Shown here: positions 1 through 8,650 of the stretch, one piece after another
Numbering within the stretch: the stretch's first letter is position 1
Layout: each line of letters begins with the position of its first letter
Source: Streptomyces abikoensis
GTDB lineage: Bacteria; Actinomycetota; Actinomycetes; Streptomycetales; Streptomycetaceae
Assembly: GCF_014648775.1 (NCBI RefSeq)
Contig: NZ_BMRT01000004.1
Coordinates: 682,001 to 746,000 of the forward strand
Length of the DNA stretch: 64,000 bases
Direction of reading: 5' to 3'
The notes under the pieces: model-generated
The model's database searches: none
What the model saw: only the letters and a program-made list of their open reading frames with translations
Told to the model about the DNA's origin: nothing
Made by a program: the position numbers and the translations under genes

Positions 1-1149
1 GGCAGGGTGCTCTCGGTCTCCGGGCTGGACGAGATCGGCCAGGTCGTCCCCGGGAAGAACGAGATCTACGACCCGAAGACCAAGAAGTGGACGTATCTCC
101 CCCAGGAGCGGTTCTTCCCCACCTATCCGGCCCTCTTCCTCGCCGACAAGGGAAAGATCTTCTACACCGGCTCCAACGCCGGTTACGGACCGGCCGACAA
201 GGGCCGCACCCCGGGCCTGTGGGACCTGGAGAGCAACTCCTTCACCGAGGTACCCGGCATCAGCGACCCGGACGTCCTGGAGACGTCGATGTCCGTGCTG
301 CTGCCGCCCGCCCAGGAGCAGCGCTTCATGGTCCTCGGCGGCGGCGGGGTGGGCGAGGACCGCAAGTCCACGGCCAGGACGCGCATCGTGGACCTGCGCG
401 AGGACAAGCCCCGTTTCCACGACGGCCCCGACCTCTACGCCGAGGTCCGCTACCCCAGCAGTGTCATCCTCCCCGACGACACCGTGCTGACCACCAACGG
501 CTCGGGCGACTACCGGGGGCGCAGCCAGTCCAACGTCCTGCGGGCCGAGCTCTACGACCCGGGCGCCAACTCCACCCGTGGCGTCGCCGATCCGCTGGTG
601 GGCCGCAACTACCACTCCGGTGCGCTGCTGCTGCCCGACGGCCGGGTGATGACCTTCGGCTCCGACTCGCTGTTCGGCGACAAGGACAACACCAGGCCCG
701 GTACGTTCCAGCAGCAGATCGACCTCTACACCCCGCCGTACCTCTTCCGCGACGAGCGCCCGGCGTTCAAGGACACCGGCCCCCGGACCGTCGGGCTGGG
801 CGAGCGGACCTCGTACCGCACCAGCGACCCGAAGGCGATCTCCCGGGCGCGGCTGATCCGGCCGGGGTCCTTCACCCATGTCACCAACATCGAGCAGCGC
901 TCGATCGCGGTGGACCTGGCCAGATCGGCCGACGGTGTGACCGTGACGATCCCCGGGGACCCGTCCCTGGTGCCGCCCGGCTGGTACATGCTGGATCTGG
1001 TCGACGAGAAGGGCACCCCGTCCGAGGCGGTGTGGATCAAGGTCCCGGTGGCGGAGAAGCCGTCCGGGGAGCAGGAACAGCCTTCCGGGGAGCAGGAGAA
1101 GCCCTCCGGGGAGCAGGGGGAGCCCTCCGGGGAGCAAGGGGAGGGATGA
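1..1149 (+). CDS. glxA: GlxA-like radical copper oxidase (3' part)
   Basis: C-terminal part of a galactose-oxidase-fold copper radical oxidase; the frame is open at base 1, so the N-terminus lies outside the window. Numbering from the GTG at 7, the conserved axial Tyr and His copper ligands are in NYHSGALLLPDG (Tyr202, His203). A second ligand His is in SFTHVTN (His291), inside the C-terminal early-set (DUF1929) domain. Streptomyces GlxA works at the cell surface with the cellulose-synthase-like protein CslA, making the glycan at hyphal tips. The extreme C-terminus is a four-unit PSGEQ repeat. The stop lies 4 bp from that of a convergent GH6 glycanase, the neighbour I remember for this locus in S. 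coelicolor. Confidence 0.9.
   Translation, partial: GRVLSVSGLDEIGQVVPGKNEIYDPKTKKWTYLPQERFFPTYPALFLADKGKIFYTGSNAGYGPADKGRTPGLWDLESNSFTEVPGISDPDVLETSMSVLLPPAQEQRFMVLGGGGVGEDRKSTARTRIVDLREDKPRFHDGPDLYAEVRYPSSVILPDDTVLTTNGSGDYRGRSQSNVLRAELYDPGANSTRGVADPLVGRNYHSGALLLPDGRVMTFGSDSLFGDKDNTRPGTFQQQIDLYTPPYLFRDERPAFKDTGPRTVGLGERTSYRTSDPKAISRARLIRPGSFTHVTNIEQRSIAVDLARSADGVTVTIPGDPSLVPPGWYMLDLVDEKGTPSEAVWIKVPVAEKPSGEQEQPSGEQEKPSGEQGEPSGEQGEG
1054..1137 (+). repeat. Four 21-bp tandem repeats encoding a PSGEQ tail
   Basis: Four consecutive 21-base units (from 1054, 1075, 1096 and 1117) each encode seven residues containing PSGEQ, preceded by Glu-Lys, Glu-Gln or Gly-Glu. They form a hydrophilic, acidic extension after the folded early-set domain of GlxA and end three codons before the stop. 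Slippage could change the unit number between strains. Confidence 0.9.
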
Positions 1150-1153
1150 GTGC

Positions 1154-2209
1154 TCAGCGGGTGTTGCGGGCCAGCTCCAGGGCGTAGGTCTCCCACCACT
1201 GGCCGGCGTCCGGGCCGCCCTTGCAGGCGCCGTCCGACTCCCCCGGCCGTTTGACCCACAGATAGGCGTCCACGAGCGCGTCCCCGGTCCGGGTGGTCGG
1301 GGGGGCGCCGAGGGCGCGGCCGGAGGGGTTGCACCAGGTCTTCTCGTGGTCGCCGCCGGAGAGCGGGCCGTTGCCGTTGCGGCTGGTGTCGATGACGAAG
1401 TGCTTGCCGCCCAGCAGCTCGGAGATCCGGTGGCCGTAGTCCTTGCTGTCCTGGGTGGTCTGGAAGTTGGAGACGTTGAGGGCGAAGCCGTCGGCCTGGT
1501 CGATGCCCGCGCGGCGCAGCGGGTCGGCCATGCGGCCGGCGGGCGTCACCCAGCTGGGGTTGCCCGCGTCCAGGTAGACCTTGGTCCTCGGGAGGGCCTT
1601 CAGCTTGCCGACGGCCTCCTTGAGCAGCGCGTAGCGCTCCTCGTGGAACTGCTGGGGGGTGCAGCCGTCCTCCATGTGCGGCAGGGCGTCGGGTTCGAGG
1701 ATGACGGTCGCCCTGCGGTCGCCGATGCCCGCGGCGGCCTTGTCCAGCCAGGCCCGGTAGGCGTCGCCGTCGGAGGCGCCGCCCTGGGAGTACTGGCCGC
1801 AGTCGCGGTGCGGGATGTTGTAGAGGACGAGCAGCGCGTCGCGGTCGACGGCCGTGGCGGCCTCGGTGAAGCCCCGGGTCTGGGAGTCCGGGTCGTCGGC
1901 GCCCACCCATTCGGCGACGGGCTGGCCGGCGATCTTGGCGATCAGCGCGGCGTCCTCGGCCTTGCCGGCCTTGCCGAGCCGGACGGCCTCCCGGGCCGCG
2001 GTGCCGTCGGGGTTGACCCAGTAGGGGGAGGTGGACTTGGGGAGCTGGGAGGGGGCCTGGACGGCGAGGGCGTCCTTCCGGGGGACACCGGACTCGTCCG
2101 AGGAGCCGCAGCCCGTGGCCGCCAGGAGCAGGAGCACCCCCGCCGCCGTTCCCGTCCGCGCCCATGCCCTGCGGCCCCGGCGCGCGCGGCCGGAGTAACT
2201 GCGGTACAT
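1154..2209 (-). CDS. cslZ: GH6 family secreted glycanase, lipoprotein
   Basis: Glycoside hydrolase family 6 (endoglucanase/cellobiohydrolase type). Both GH6 signatures are visible: LYNIPHRDCGQYSQGG and VILEPDALPHM, which carry the catalytic aspartates. The DTSRNG motif and a WCNPSGRALG segment follow. The N-terminus has arginines, a hydrophobic stretch and a lipobox ending in Cys34 (LAATGC), so it is probably an exported lipoprotein. The ATG at 2209 is chosen because GGGGGAG precedes it; the upstream extension is codon-poor. It is convergent with glxA, and the role inferred is trimming the CslA/GlxA glycan. The symbol is from memory of the S. coelicolor locus. Confidence 0.87.
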   Translation of the reverse strand: MYRSYSGRARRGRRAWARTGTAAGVLLLLAATGCGSSDESGVPRKDALAVQAPSQLPKSTSPYWVNPDGTAAREAVRLGKAGKAEDAALIAKIAGQPVAEWVGADDPDSQTRGFTEAATAVDRDALLVLYNIPHRDCGQYSQGGASDGDAYRAWLDKAAAGIGDRRATVILEPDALPHMEDGCTPQQFHEERYALLKEAVGKLKALPRTKVYLDAGNPSWVTPAGRMADPLRRAGIDQADGFALNVSNFQTTQDSKDYGHRISELLGGKHFVIDTSRNGNGPLSGGDHEKTWCNPSGRALGAPPTTRTGDALVDAYLWVKRPGESDGACKGGPDAGQWWETYALELARNTR

Positions 2210-2384
2210 CCACTCCCCCTTGGGTGTACTGCCTGTGGAGGTGATTGACGGAAGTGCCGTCCCCATGCTGGCACAGACGTGCCCACGCCCGGGGGCAGTC
2301 ATGCCACGACACGTGGGGGGTCGCCCTGTCGGGCGACCCGGCCGGCGGGCGCCCGGGCGCCGGGCCGGAGCGCCCGCCGGGGGC

Positions 2385-3074
2385 TCAGACGGCACGGCCG
2401 GATCCCGTGGCGGCGGCCTCGGTCGCGCCGGTCAGATAGGCGGAGACGACGACATTGGCGCTGTAGGAGCGCCGGTCACGGTCGTAGTAGCCGCCGCAGG
2501 TGATCAGGCGCAGTTCGGCGCGGTCCTTGACGCGGGGTCCGTAGGCGCGCGCGGCGTCGAAGCGTTCCTTGGTGAAGACGGAGATGTCCTCGACGGTGAA
2601 CCGGGCGACGGAGCCGTCGGCGCGGGTGACGTCGACCTCGGTGCCGCGCCGGATGCCGCCGAGCCCGTAGAAGACGGCGGGCGCGTGGTCGGTGTCGAGG
2701 TGGCCGACGAGGACGGCAGCGCCGGGGCTGCCCGGCTGGGGCCCGTCCCGGTACCAGGCGACGGCGCCGGGCCGGGCGTACGGGGGCGGGGCGACGGCAC
2801 CCTCGGGGGTCAGGCCGTGGTCCTCGACGGGGGCACGGACGTTCATGGCCTTGATGGTCAGGCCGCGTGGGGCGCTCCCGGCCAGGGGCCGGTGGGCGGG
2901 GGGCAGCGCGGGGTCGGCGGGCCGGCCGACGGCGGCCACGTCGCCGGTGGTGGGGGCGGTGGCCATGGGCACCTCGGTGATGTCGCGTCCCCACAGCCAC
3001 AGCGCCACCAGCAGGGCGGCCCAGGCCGTGCCGGTGAGCAGCCGGCCGGTGCCTTTGGGGCGGTCCTCGTCCAT
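2385..3074 (-). CDS. Class F sortase
   Basis: A 229-residue sortase: a short cytoplasmic start, one membrane segment (about 12-29) and an extracellular beta-barrel. Catalytic residues are visible: His125 in VGHLD, Cys193 in LITCGG and Arg202 in RRSYSANVVV. Length and motif spacing fit the actinobacterial class F (housekeeping-like) sortases. It lies 25 bp after the stop of a secreted protein with a C-terminal membrane anchor, so the two are probably cotranscribed and that protein is a candidate substrate. Assignment to class F rather than E is by overall look and is less certain than the sortase call. Confidence 0.85.
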   Translation of the reverse strand: MDEDRPKGTGRLLTGTAWAALLVALWLWGRDITEVPMATAPTTGDVAAVGRPADPALPPAHRPLAGSAPRGLTIKAMNVRAPVEDHGLTPEGAVAPPPYARPGAVAWYRDGPQPGSPGAAVLVGHLDTDHAPAVFYGLGGIRRGTEVDVTRADGSVARFTVEDISVFTKERFDAARAYGPRVKDRAELRLITCGGYYDRDRRSYSANVVVSAYLTGATEAAATGSGRAV

Positions 3075-3099
3075 GGCGGTCGTCCGTCCTCCGGCCGGG

Positions 3100-3732
3100 T
3101 CAGCGCCGGGCCGCGGTGGTGCGCCGCCGGTGCCAGATCAGCGCGCCGGCGATGGCCGCGGTGGTGCCCGCGAGGACGAGGCCGGCGGTGTCGGGCGGTT
3201 CCACGGCGGTCGCCCGGGTGGTGCTGCCGCCGCCTCCGGCGGGGACGGGGGCGACGGGCGAGGAGTGGCCGAGCCGGTGGTCGCGGCCGGTGAGGGCGTG
3301 GTCGTCGCGGTCGGAGAGGGAGCCGGCGGCCGGGTGTTCGGCGTCGGGGTGGTCGCCGCGGCGGACGTCGGAGCCGTCGGTGACGACGGTCAGCTTGCCC
3401 TCGGCCGTGTGTTCCGTCCCGTCGCAGCTGACCCGGACCGGGTAGGTCCCGGGGCGGACGGCCTCGCGGACGGTGGCCTCGGCGAACAGCCCGGCCGAGT
3501 CCTTGGCGAGCTTGGCGTCGGAGACGAACGCCTCGGAGGTGGCGGTCCCGCGGTCGCCGGCGCAGCCGGAGACTCTCAGCTGCACCTCGGCGCCGGGCCG
3601 GCTGGTGACGGGGGTGAGCTCCATGGTCCCGGACATGGTGACGGGCCCGTCGTTGGCGTCGGCGGCGCCCGCGCCGGCGACGAGGGCCGCCGCCGTCAGG
3701 GCCCCGCAGAGGGCGGAGCGGACTGCATCCAT
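3100..3732 (-). CDS. Secreted membrane-anchored protein beside a sortase
   Basis: 210 residues with no recognised enzyme domain. It has an N-terminal signal peptide (hydrophobic, ending near GAADA), an Ig-like region with two cysteine-containing strands (VSGCAGD, VSCDGTE), and a His/Asp-rich linker. A C-terminal hydrophobic helix ends in HRRR. The sequence PPDTAG sits just before that helix, where a sorting signal would be, but it is not canonical LPxTG or LAxTG. The ATG at 3732 is chosen for the AGGAGGT ribosome site just upstream. It is first in a two-gene unit with the sortase. Function unknown; probably a surface protein. Confidence 0.75.
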   Translation of the reverse strand: MDAVRSALCGALTAAALVAGAGAADANDGPVTMSGTMELTPVTSRPGAEVQLRVSGCAGDRGTATSEAFVSDAKLAKDSAGLFAEATVREAVRPGTYPVRVSCDGTEHTAEGKLTVVTDGSDVRRGDHPDAEHPAAGSLSDRDDHALTGRDHRLGHSSPVAPVPAGGGGSTTRATAVEPPDTAGLVLAGTTAAIAGALIWHRRRTTAARR

Positions 3733-3901
3733 AGTGAACCTCCTGGTACTCCCGAGGTTCACCCGGCGATGTCCGTGGACGCATCCGCTCCGTAGCCGTA
3801 TTGCTCCATTTGACGATCAACCAAGCCGGTCGGGTCAGCGCGGGCCCGGCCGGGCGGTGGGACGGGGGCTCGGGCGCGGGGCTCGGGCGCGGGGGCGGGC
3901 G

Positions 3902-4681
3902 TCAGATCAGCTCGACGAGGTCCGCGATGGAGTCGACGACCCTGGACGGGCGGAACGGGTGGAGGTCGACCTCCTCGGCGCGGGTGAGGCCGGTGAGCAC
4001 CAGGAAGGTCTCCATGCCGGCCTCCAGGCCCGCCAGGATGTCGGTGTCCATCCGGTCGCCGATCATGGCGCTGGTCTCGGAGTGGGCGCCGATGGCGTTG
4101 AGGCCGGCCCGCATCATCAGGGGGTTGGGCTTGCCGACGAAGTAGGGCTCGCGGCCGGTGGCCTTGGTGATGAGCGCGGCGACGGAGCCGGTGGCGGGCA
4201 GCGCGCCCTCGGCGGAGGGGCCGGTCTCGTCGGGGTTGGTGGCGATGAACCGGGCGCCGTCGTTGATCAGGCGGATGGCCTTGGTGAGCGCCTCGAAGCT
4301 GTAGGTGCGGGTCTCGCCGAGCACCACGTAGTCGGGGTCGGCGTCGGTGAGGACGTAGCCGATGTCGTGGAGGGCGGTGGTCAGGCCGGCCTCGCCGATG
4401 ACGTAGGCGGTGCCGCCCGGCCGCTGGTCGTCCAGGAACTGGGCGGTGGCCAGGGCGGACGTCCAGATGTTGGGGACGGGCACGTCCAGCCCGATCCGCT
4501 TCAGCCGGGCGTGGAGGTCGCGGGCGGTGTAGATCGAGTTGTTGGTCAGCACCAGGAAGGGCTTGCCGGACTCCCGTAGCCGGGCGATGAAGGCGTCGGC
4601 GCCGGGAACCGGGATGCCCTCGTGCATGAGGACACCGTCCATGTCGGTGAGCCAGGACTCGATCGGCTTGCGTTCTGCCAC
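3902..4681 (-). CDS. HAD-IIA (NagD-like) phosphatase
   Basis: 259 residues of the HAD-IIA family, which includes NagD and p-nitrophenylphosphatase-like enzymes. Motif I appears as LTDMDGVLMHEG, with the nucleophile and acid aspartates. Motif II is VLTNNS, and the C-terminal metal motif is MIGDRMDTDILAG. Members dephosphorylate small sugar or nucleotide phosphates in the cytoplasm; the substrate cannot be told here. A GTG start at 4681 is preferred because AGGAG lies seven bases upstream and the longer frame has a low-complexity start. It sits in the same direction as the phosphonate cluster but 123 bp downstream of it. Confidence 0.88.
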   Translation of the reverse strand: MAERKPIESWLTDMDGVLMHEGIPVPGADAFIARLRESGKPFLVLTNNSIYTARDLHARLKRIGLDVPVPNIWTSALATAQFLDDQRPGGTAYVIGEAGLTTALHDIGYVLTDADPDYVVLGETRTYSFEALTKAIRLINDGARFIATNPDETGPSAEGALPATGSVAALITKATGREPYFVGKPNPLMMRAGLNAIGAHSETSAMIGDRMDTDILAGLEAGMETFLVLTGLTRAEEVDLHPFRPSRVVDSIADLVELI

Positions 4682-4804
4682 TGCGGGACTCCTGCCGTGC
4701 TGTGCACCTGCCGTGCCGTGCCCGTCGCGGGACGCGTCCGGGGACGCCGGGACGACACCACTCGTGCGTCGCCCCGACACCTCCAGCCTAATCAGTCGCC
4801 CTGA

Positions 4805-5854
4805 TCAGCTGCCGGTGGCCGCCTTCCAGGCGCCGACGTAGGAGGGCAGGTTCCTGTCGATATCCGCCCAGTCGGGACGGAATATCTCGACGCCCTTCAT
4901 GAGGTTCGCGAGGGAGGTGGCGCTGAGGTCGGTGGCCTTCACATCCGTGCGGGAGGAGAAACCGCCGCCCACGCCGGAGACCGCCTTCTGGACGGGTTCG
5001 GTGAGGAGGTAGTCCAGGAATTTCCTGGCGTTCTCGCCGTGCGGGGCGTCCTTCACCAGTCCGGCCGCGTAGGGCAGGGCGAAGGTGGTGGGCTTTCCGT
5101 CGTCGCCGGCCGGGAAGAAGATTCCCTGGTTCGGCATGGACTTCATGTTCGCGAAACTCATCTGGACGTCGCCGTTGGCCACCAGGAGTTCGCCCTTGTC
5201 GACCTTGGGGGCGAGCTGGCCGGTCGACTTCGAGGGGCCGACGTTGTTGGCCTGGAGGTCCTTGAGGAAGGCCATGGCCTTGTCCTTGCCGCCCAGGTCG
5301 TGCATGGCCTTGATCAGGACGGCGGTGCCGTCGCCCGCGACGCCGGGGGTGGAGTACTGGAGCTTTCCCTTGAACCTCGGGTCGAGGAGGTCCTTCCAGG
5401 TCTTCGGCGGAGTTTCCTTGAGTTCCTTCGAGTTGTAGATGAAGCAGAGGTAATTGTTGGCGATCGAGGTCCATTTGCCGTTCGGGTCCTTGTCGCCGGC
5501 CGCGACGTTCTCGGCACCCTTGGGCGTGTAGGGCCGCAACAGGCCCTTTCCGTCGGCCTGCTGGATGAAGGGCGGCAGGGTGACGACCACGTCGGCCTTG
5601 GTGTTGGACTTCTCCCGGTCCAGGCGCTGGACGAGCTCCCCGGAGCCGCCCTCGACGTAGTTGACCTTGATTCCGGTCTCCTTCCGGAAGTCCGCGAAAA
5701 CCTTGTCGTAGAAGCCGGAGCCGTCCTCGGCCTTGAGGCCGTCGGCGCTGTAGACGGTGATCTCCTTGGCGTCACCGGCGGCGGAGGTGCCGCAGCCGGT
5801 GAGGAGCGCGCCGCCGAGGCACAGGAGGGGCAGGAAGCGGAGGGGACGGGGCAT
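4805..5854 (-). CDS. 2-aminoethylphosphonate-type ABC transporter, binding protein
   Basis: A 349-residue extracytoplasmic solute-binding lipoprotein with lipobox LLTGC. The fold is that of the Fe3+/2-aminoethylphosphonate group: an opening ITVYSADG, then the VNYVEGGSGELVQRL region and VVVTLPPFIQQA. Family resemblance is to PhnS-like binding proteins. It is last in a cluster that also encodes two permeases, an ATPase, a phosphonatase-like HAD and an FAD oxidase. That context supports an aminophosphonate ligand over iron or thiamine, although the fold alone would not decide. The ATG is 28 bp after the stop of the upstream permease. Confidence 0.82.
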   Translation of the reverse strand: MPRPLRFLPLLCLGGALLTGCGTSAAGDAKEITVYSADGLKAEDGSGFYDKVFADFRKETGIKVNYVEGGSGELVQRLDREKSNTKADVVVTLPPFIQQADGKGLLRPYTPKGAENVAAGDKDPNGKWTSIANNYLCFIYNSKELKETPPKTWKDLLDPRFKGKLQYSTPGVAGDGTAVLIKAMHDLGGKDKAMAFLKDLQANNVGPSKSTGQLAPKVDKGELLVANGDVQMSFANMKSMPNQGIFFPAGDDGKPTTFALPYAAGLVKDAPHGENARKFLDYLLTEPVQKAVSGVGGGFSSRTDVKATDLSATSLANLMKGVEIFRPDWADIDRNLPSYVGAWKAATGS

Positions 5855-5882
5855 GGTGGGCCGGAACTCCTTCGGTGGTGGG

Positions 5883-6689
5883 CTAGCGGTAGGAGGCCCT
5901 CGTACGGATCCGGGAGACCGCGGTCAGGACGATCAGCGTCGCGCCCATGAGGACGACGGCGAGCGCGGCGCCCGAGAAGAGCGACCCCCGGTCGGTGGCG
6001 GCGAAGACCGTGACCGGCAGGGGCAGCCAGTCCGGCGGGTAGAGCATCATCGTGGCGCTCAGCTCGCCCATGGACAGCGCGAAGCAGAGCCCGGCGGCGG
6101 CCGACAGCGACGGCAGCAGCAGGGGCAGCTTGACCCGCCGCAGCACGTGCGCCGGGCTCGCCCCGAGACTGGCCGCGGCCTGCTCGTACACGGGGTCCAG
6201 ACGGCTCAGCGCGGCGGTCACGGACTGGTGGGCGAAGGCCGTCACCAGCACGGCGTGGGCGAGGACGACGATCGTGGGCGTGCCGTTGAGGAGCAGCGGC
6301 GGCCGGGAGAAGGCGACGAGGAGCGAGAGGCCCACGACCACGGACGGCACGGCGACCGGCAGCATGAACAGCGTGTCGACGGCCCGGCCCAGCCGGCGGG
6401 CCCGGGTGCGCAGCGCCTGGACGGCGAGGGCGGACCAGGTGCCGACGGCGAGGGCCGACGCGCTCGCCGCGAGGGCGGTCAGCAGGCTGGTGACCAGGGC
6501 GTCGAGCGCGTCGCCGCGGGCGGCGTCCCGGTAGTGCGCGAGGGTCGCACCGGAGGGGAGCGCGCCGCTCCAGCCGGTGGCGAAGGAGGCCGCGACGATC
6601 ACCAGGAACGGCAGCGCGAAGACGGGCAGGAAGACCGCGGCGAAGGCGGCCCACACGGCCCACCGGGCGGGGCGGCTATGCACGAGCAC
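5883..6689 (-). CDS. ABC permease (PhnV-like)
   Basis: 268-residue inner-membrane permease with about six hydrophobic segments. The EAA-like loop (EQAAASLGASPAHVLRRV) is followed by a leucine-rich segment, as in binding-protein-dependent permeases. It overlaps the upstream permease by 14 bp, so the two are translationally coupled and probably form the heterodimeric channel. It resembles the second permease of 2-aminoethylphosphonate and iron importers. Confidence 0.86.
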   Translation of the reverse strand: MLVHSRPARWAVWAAFAAVFLPVFALPFLVIVAASFATGWSGALPSGATLAHYRDAARGDALDALVTSLLTALAASASALAVGTWSALAVQALRTRARRLGRAVDTLFMLPVAVPSVVVGLSLLVAFSRPPLLLNGTPTIVVLAHAVLVTAFAHQSVTAALSRLDPVYEQAAASLGASPAHVLRRVKLPLLLPSLSAAAGLCFALSMGELSATMMLYPPDWLPLPVTVFAATDRGSLFSGAALAVVLMGATLIVLTAVSRIRTRASYR

Positions 6690-7605
6690 GTCGGACTCCG
6701 TTGAGGGAGGTGATGGACCGGTAGAGCCCGTAGAGAGCCACCGAGAGGGCGATGTTCACGACCGCGACGACGCAGGCGCCCGTGTAGTCGCCGTCGAGGA
6801 TCGCCTTGCCGTAGACGAGCGTCGGCAGGGTCGTCACGCCCTTGGCTCCGGTGAAGAGGACGATCCCGAACTCGTTGAGGCACATCACCAGCACCAGCGA
6901 GCCACCGGCCGCGAGCGACGGCAGCGCCTCGGGCAGGATCACCCGCCGCACGATCCGGGGCGCGGTGGCCCCGAGCGAGGCGGCGGCCTCCAATTGCGCG
7001 GTCTCCACCTGGGAGAAGGCGGCGAGGAGCGGGCGCATCACGAACGGCGTGAAGTAGGTGACCTCGGCGAGGAGGACGCCCCAGGGGGTGTGGAGGAAGT
7101 CGAACGGCCCGTGGGCGGCCCCGGTCGCCCCGGTCCACAGGCCGTTTGCCATGCCGGCGGTGCCGTAGACGAAGAGCAGGGCGAGGGTGATCAGGAAGGA
7201 CGGGAAGGAGAGGAAGACGTCGACGAAGCGGCTCAGCGCCTTTCCGCCCGGGAAGGGGACGAAGGCGATGACGAGCGCGAGCGCGAAGCCGAGGACGACG
7301 GCGCCGAGGGTGGCGCCGACGGCGATGAGGACGGTGTTGACGAGGGCGTCGCGGAACGCGGCCTGCGCGAGGACGTCGCCGTAGGCGGACAGCGAGAATC
7401 CGCCGCCGTCCGGGGAGACGGACTGCCGGAGGACGAGGGCGAGGGGGTAGAGGAAGACGAGGCCGAGGACGGCGAGGGGTGGGAGCGCGAGGGCCCAGGC
7501 GGGAACGGCCCCCCGAGCCCTCGGACCCCGGGGGGTCCGGGGGGCCTGCCCCCCGGGAAACGGGAAGGGGCGGGTCCGGGGCTCGCTCCCGCCGCGCTCA
7601 GCCAC
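6676..7605 (-). CDS. ABC permease (PhnU-like)
   Basis: 309-residue permease with a Pro/Arg-rich cytoplasmic start, then about six membrane helices. The EAA loop reads EAAASLGATAPRIVRRVI. It starts 8 bp inside the end of the ATPase gene and overlaps the next permease, a tightly coupled arrangement. With its partner at 5883-6689 it should form the membrane pore for the solute bound by the lipoprotein at 4805-5854. Confidence 0.86.
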   Translation of the reverse strand: MAERGGSEPRTRPFPFPGGQAPRTPRGPRARGAVPAWALALPPLAVLGLVFLYPLALVLRQSVSPDGGGFSLSAYGDVLAQAAFRDALVNTVLIAVGATLGAVVLGFALALVIAFVPFPGGKALSRFVDVFLSFPSFLITLALLFVYGTAGMANGLWTGATGAAHGPFDFLHTPWGVLLAEVTYFTPFVMRPLLAAFSQVETAQLEAAASLGATAPRIVRRVILPEALPSLAAGGSLVLVMCLNEFGIVLFTGAKGVTTLPTLVYGKAILDGDYTGACVVAVVNIALSVALYGLYRSITSLNGVRRARA

Positions 7606-8650
7606 GTGCCACCCCCGTCGGCAGCAACACCGCGTCCTCCCCCGCGAAGTGCAGCGCCACCTCCGCGCCGAGCGGCGGCGCCTCCCTCAGCTCCCGCACG
7701 TCCGCCTTCACCCGGTGCCCGGCCACGTCGACGCACAGCCGGTGCGTGGCGCCGCGCCACTGGAGCTCGGTGAGCGTGCCGCGCAGGGTGTTGGGCCCGG
7801 CGCCGAGGGCGAGCAGGTGCGGGCGGACGCACAGCGTGGCCGAGGCACCGGGGGCGACGTCCCCGGCCGGGGGAACGTCCAGCCGCGTGCCCGCGAAATC
7901 CGCGCCGCCCTCCGTGACCGTGACGGGCAGCAGGTTCGCGTCGCCGACGAACGACGCCGTGAACTCGCTGCGCGGGCGGCGGTAGAGGTCGTGCGGGGTG
8001 CCGCAGTCCTGGAGGCGGGCGCTGTCCATGACGGCGACGCGGTCGGCGAGGGTGAGCGCCTCGACCTGGTCGTGGGTGACGTACAGCATGGAGACGTCGG
8101 GCAGTTCGCGGTGGAGCCGGGCGAGTTCGGCGAGCATGCCGGAGCGCAGCCGGGCGTCGAGCGCGGAGAGCGGTTCGTCGAGGAGGAGGACGTCGGGCCG
8201 GACGGCCAGCGCGCGGGCGATGGCGACGCGCTGCTGCTGTCCGCCGGACAGTTCGCGCGGGTAGCGCCTGGCGTAGGCGGTCATGCCGGTCATCTCCAGC
8301 GCCTCGGCGACGCGGGCGGCGATCCCGGCGCGGGGCGCCTTGCGGGCCTTGAGCCCGAAGGCGACGTTGGCGTCGACGCGCATGTGCGGGAAGAGGGCGT
8401 ACTGCTGGACCACCATGCCGACGCCGCGCCGGTGCGGGGGCAGCGCGGTGACGTCCCGGTCGCCGATGAGCACCCGTCCGGAGGCCGGCTGGACGAACCC
8501 GGCGACCGCCCGCAGCGCGGTGGTCTTGCCGGAGCCGGAGGGGCCGAGGAGTGCCATGACCTCGCCGGGCCGGACGGTGAGGTCGAGCGCGTCGAGGACG
8601 ACGGTTCGTCCGTAGGCGACCGTCACGTTCTCAAACGTGATTCCGCTCAT
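7598..8650 (-). CDS. ABC transporter ATPase (PhnT-like)
   Basis: 350 residues. Walker A is LLGPSGSGKTTA, the signature is LSGGQQQRVAIARAL, Walker B is VLLLDEPLSALD, and a switch histidine (YVTHDQ) follows. A C-terminal TOBE-like regulatory domain is present, as in spermidine, iron and aminoethylphosphonate importers. Its ATG overlaps the stop of the HAD gene (ATGA), so import and catabolism are translationally coupled. It powers uptake through the two permeases downstream. Confidence 0.9.
   Translation of the reverse strand: MSGITFENVTVAYGRTVVLDALDLTVRPGEVMALLGPSGSGKTTALRAVAGFVQPASGRVLIGDRDVTALPPHRRGVGMVVQQYALFPHMRVDANVAFGLKARKAPRAGIAARVAEALEMTGMTAYARRYPRELSGGQQQRVAIARALAVRPDVLLLDEPLSALDARLRSGMLAELARLHRELPDVSMLYVTHDQVEALTLADRVAVMDSARLQDCGTPHDLYRRPRSEFTASFVGDANLLPVTVTEGGADFAGTRLDVPPAGDVAPGASATLCVRPHLLALGAGPNTLRGTLTELQWRGATHRLCVDVAGHRVKADVRELREAPPLGAEVALHFAGEDAVLLPTGVARG

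Noticed and set aside
1346..2248. Open frame opposite the GH6 gene
   Set aside because: Low-complexity product; the GH6 signatures fix the other strand as coding.
2210..2384. CebR box upstream of the GH6 gene
   Set aside because: I looked for TGGGAGCGCTCCCA and saw no match; the gene is probably not under CebR.
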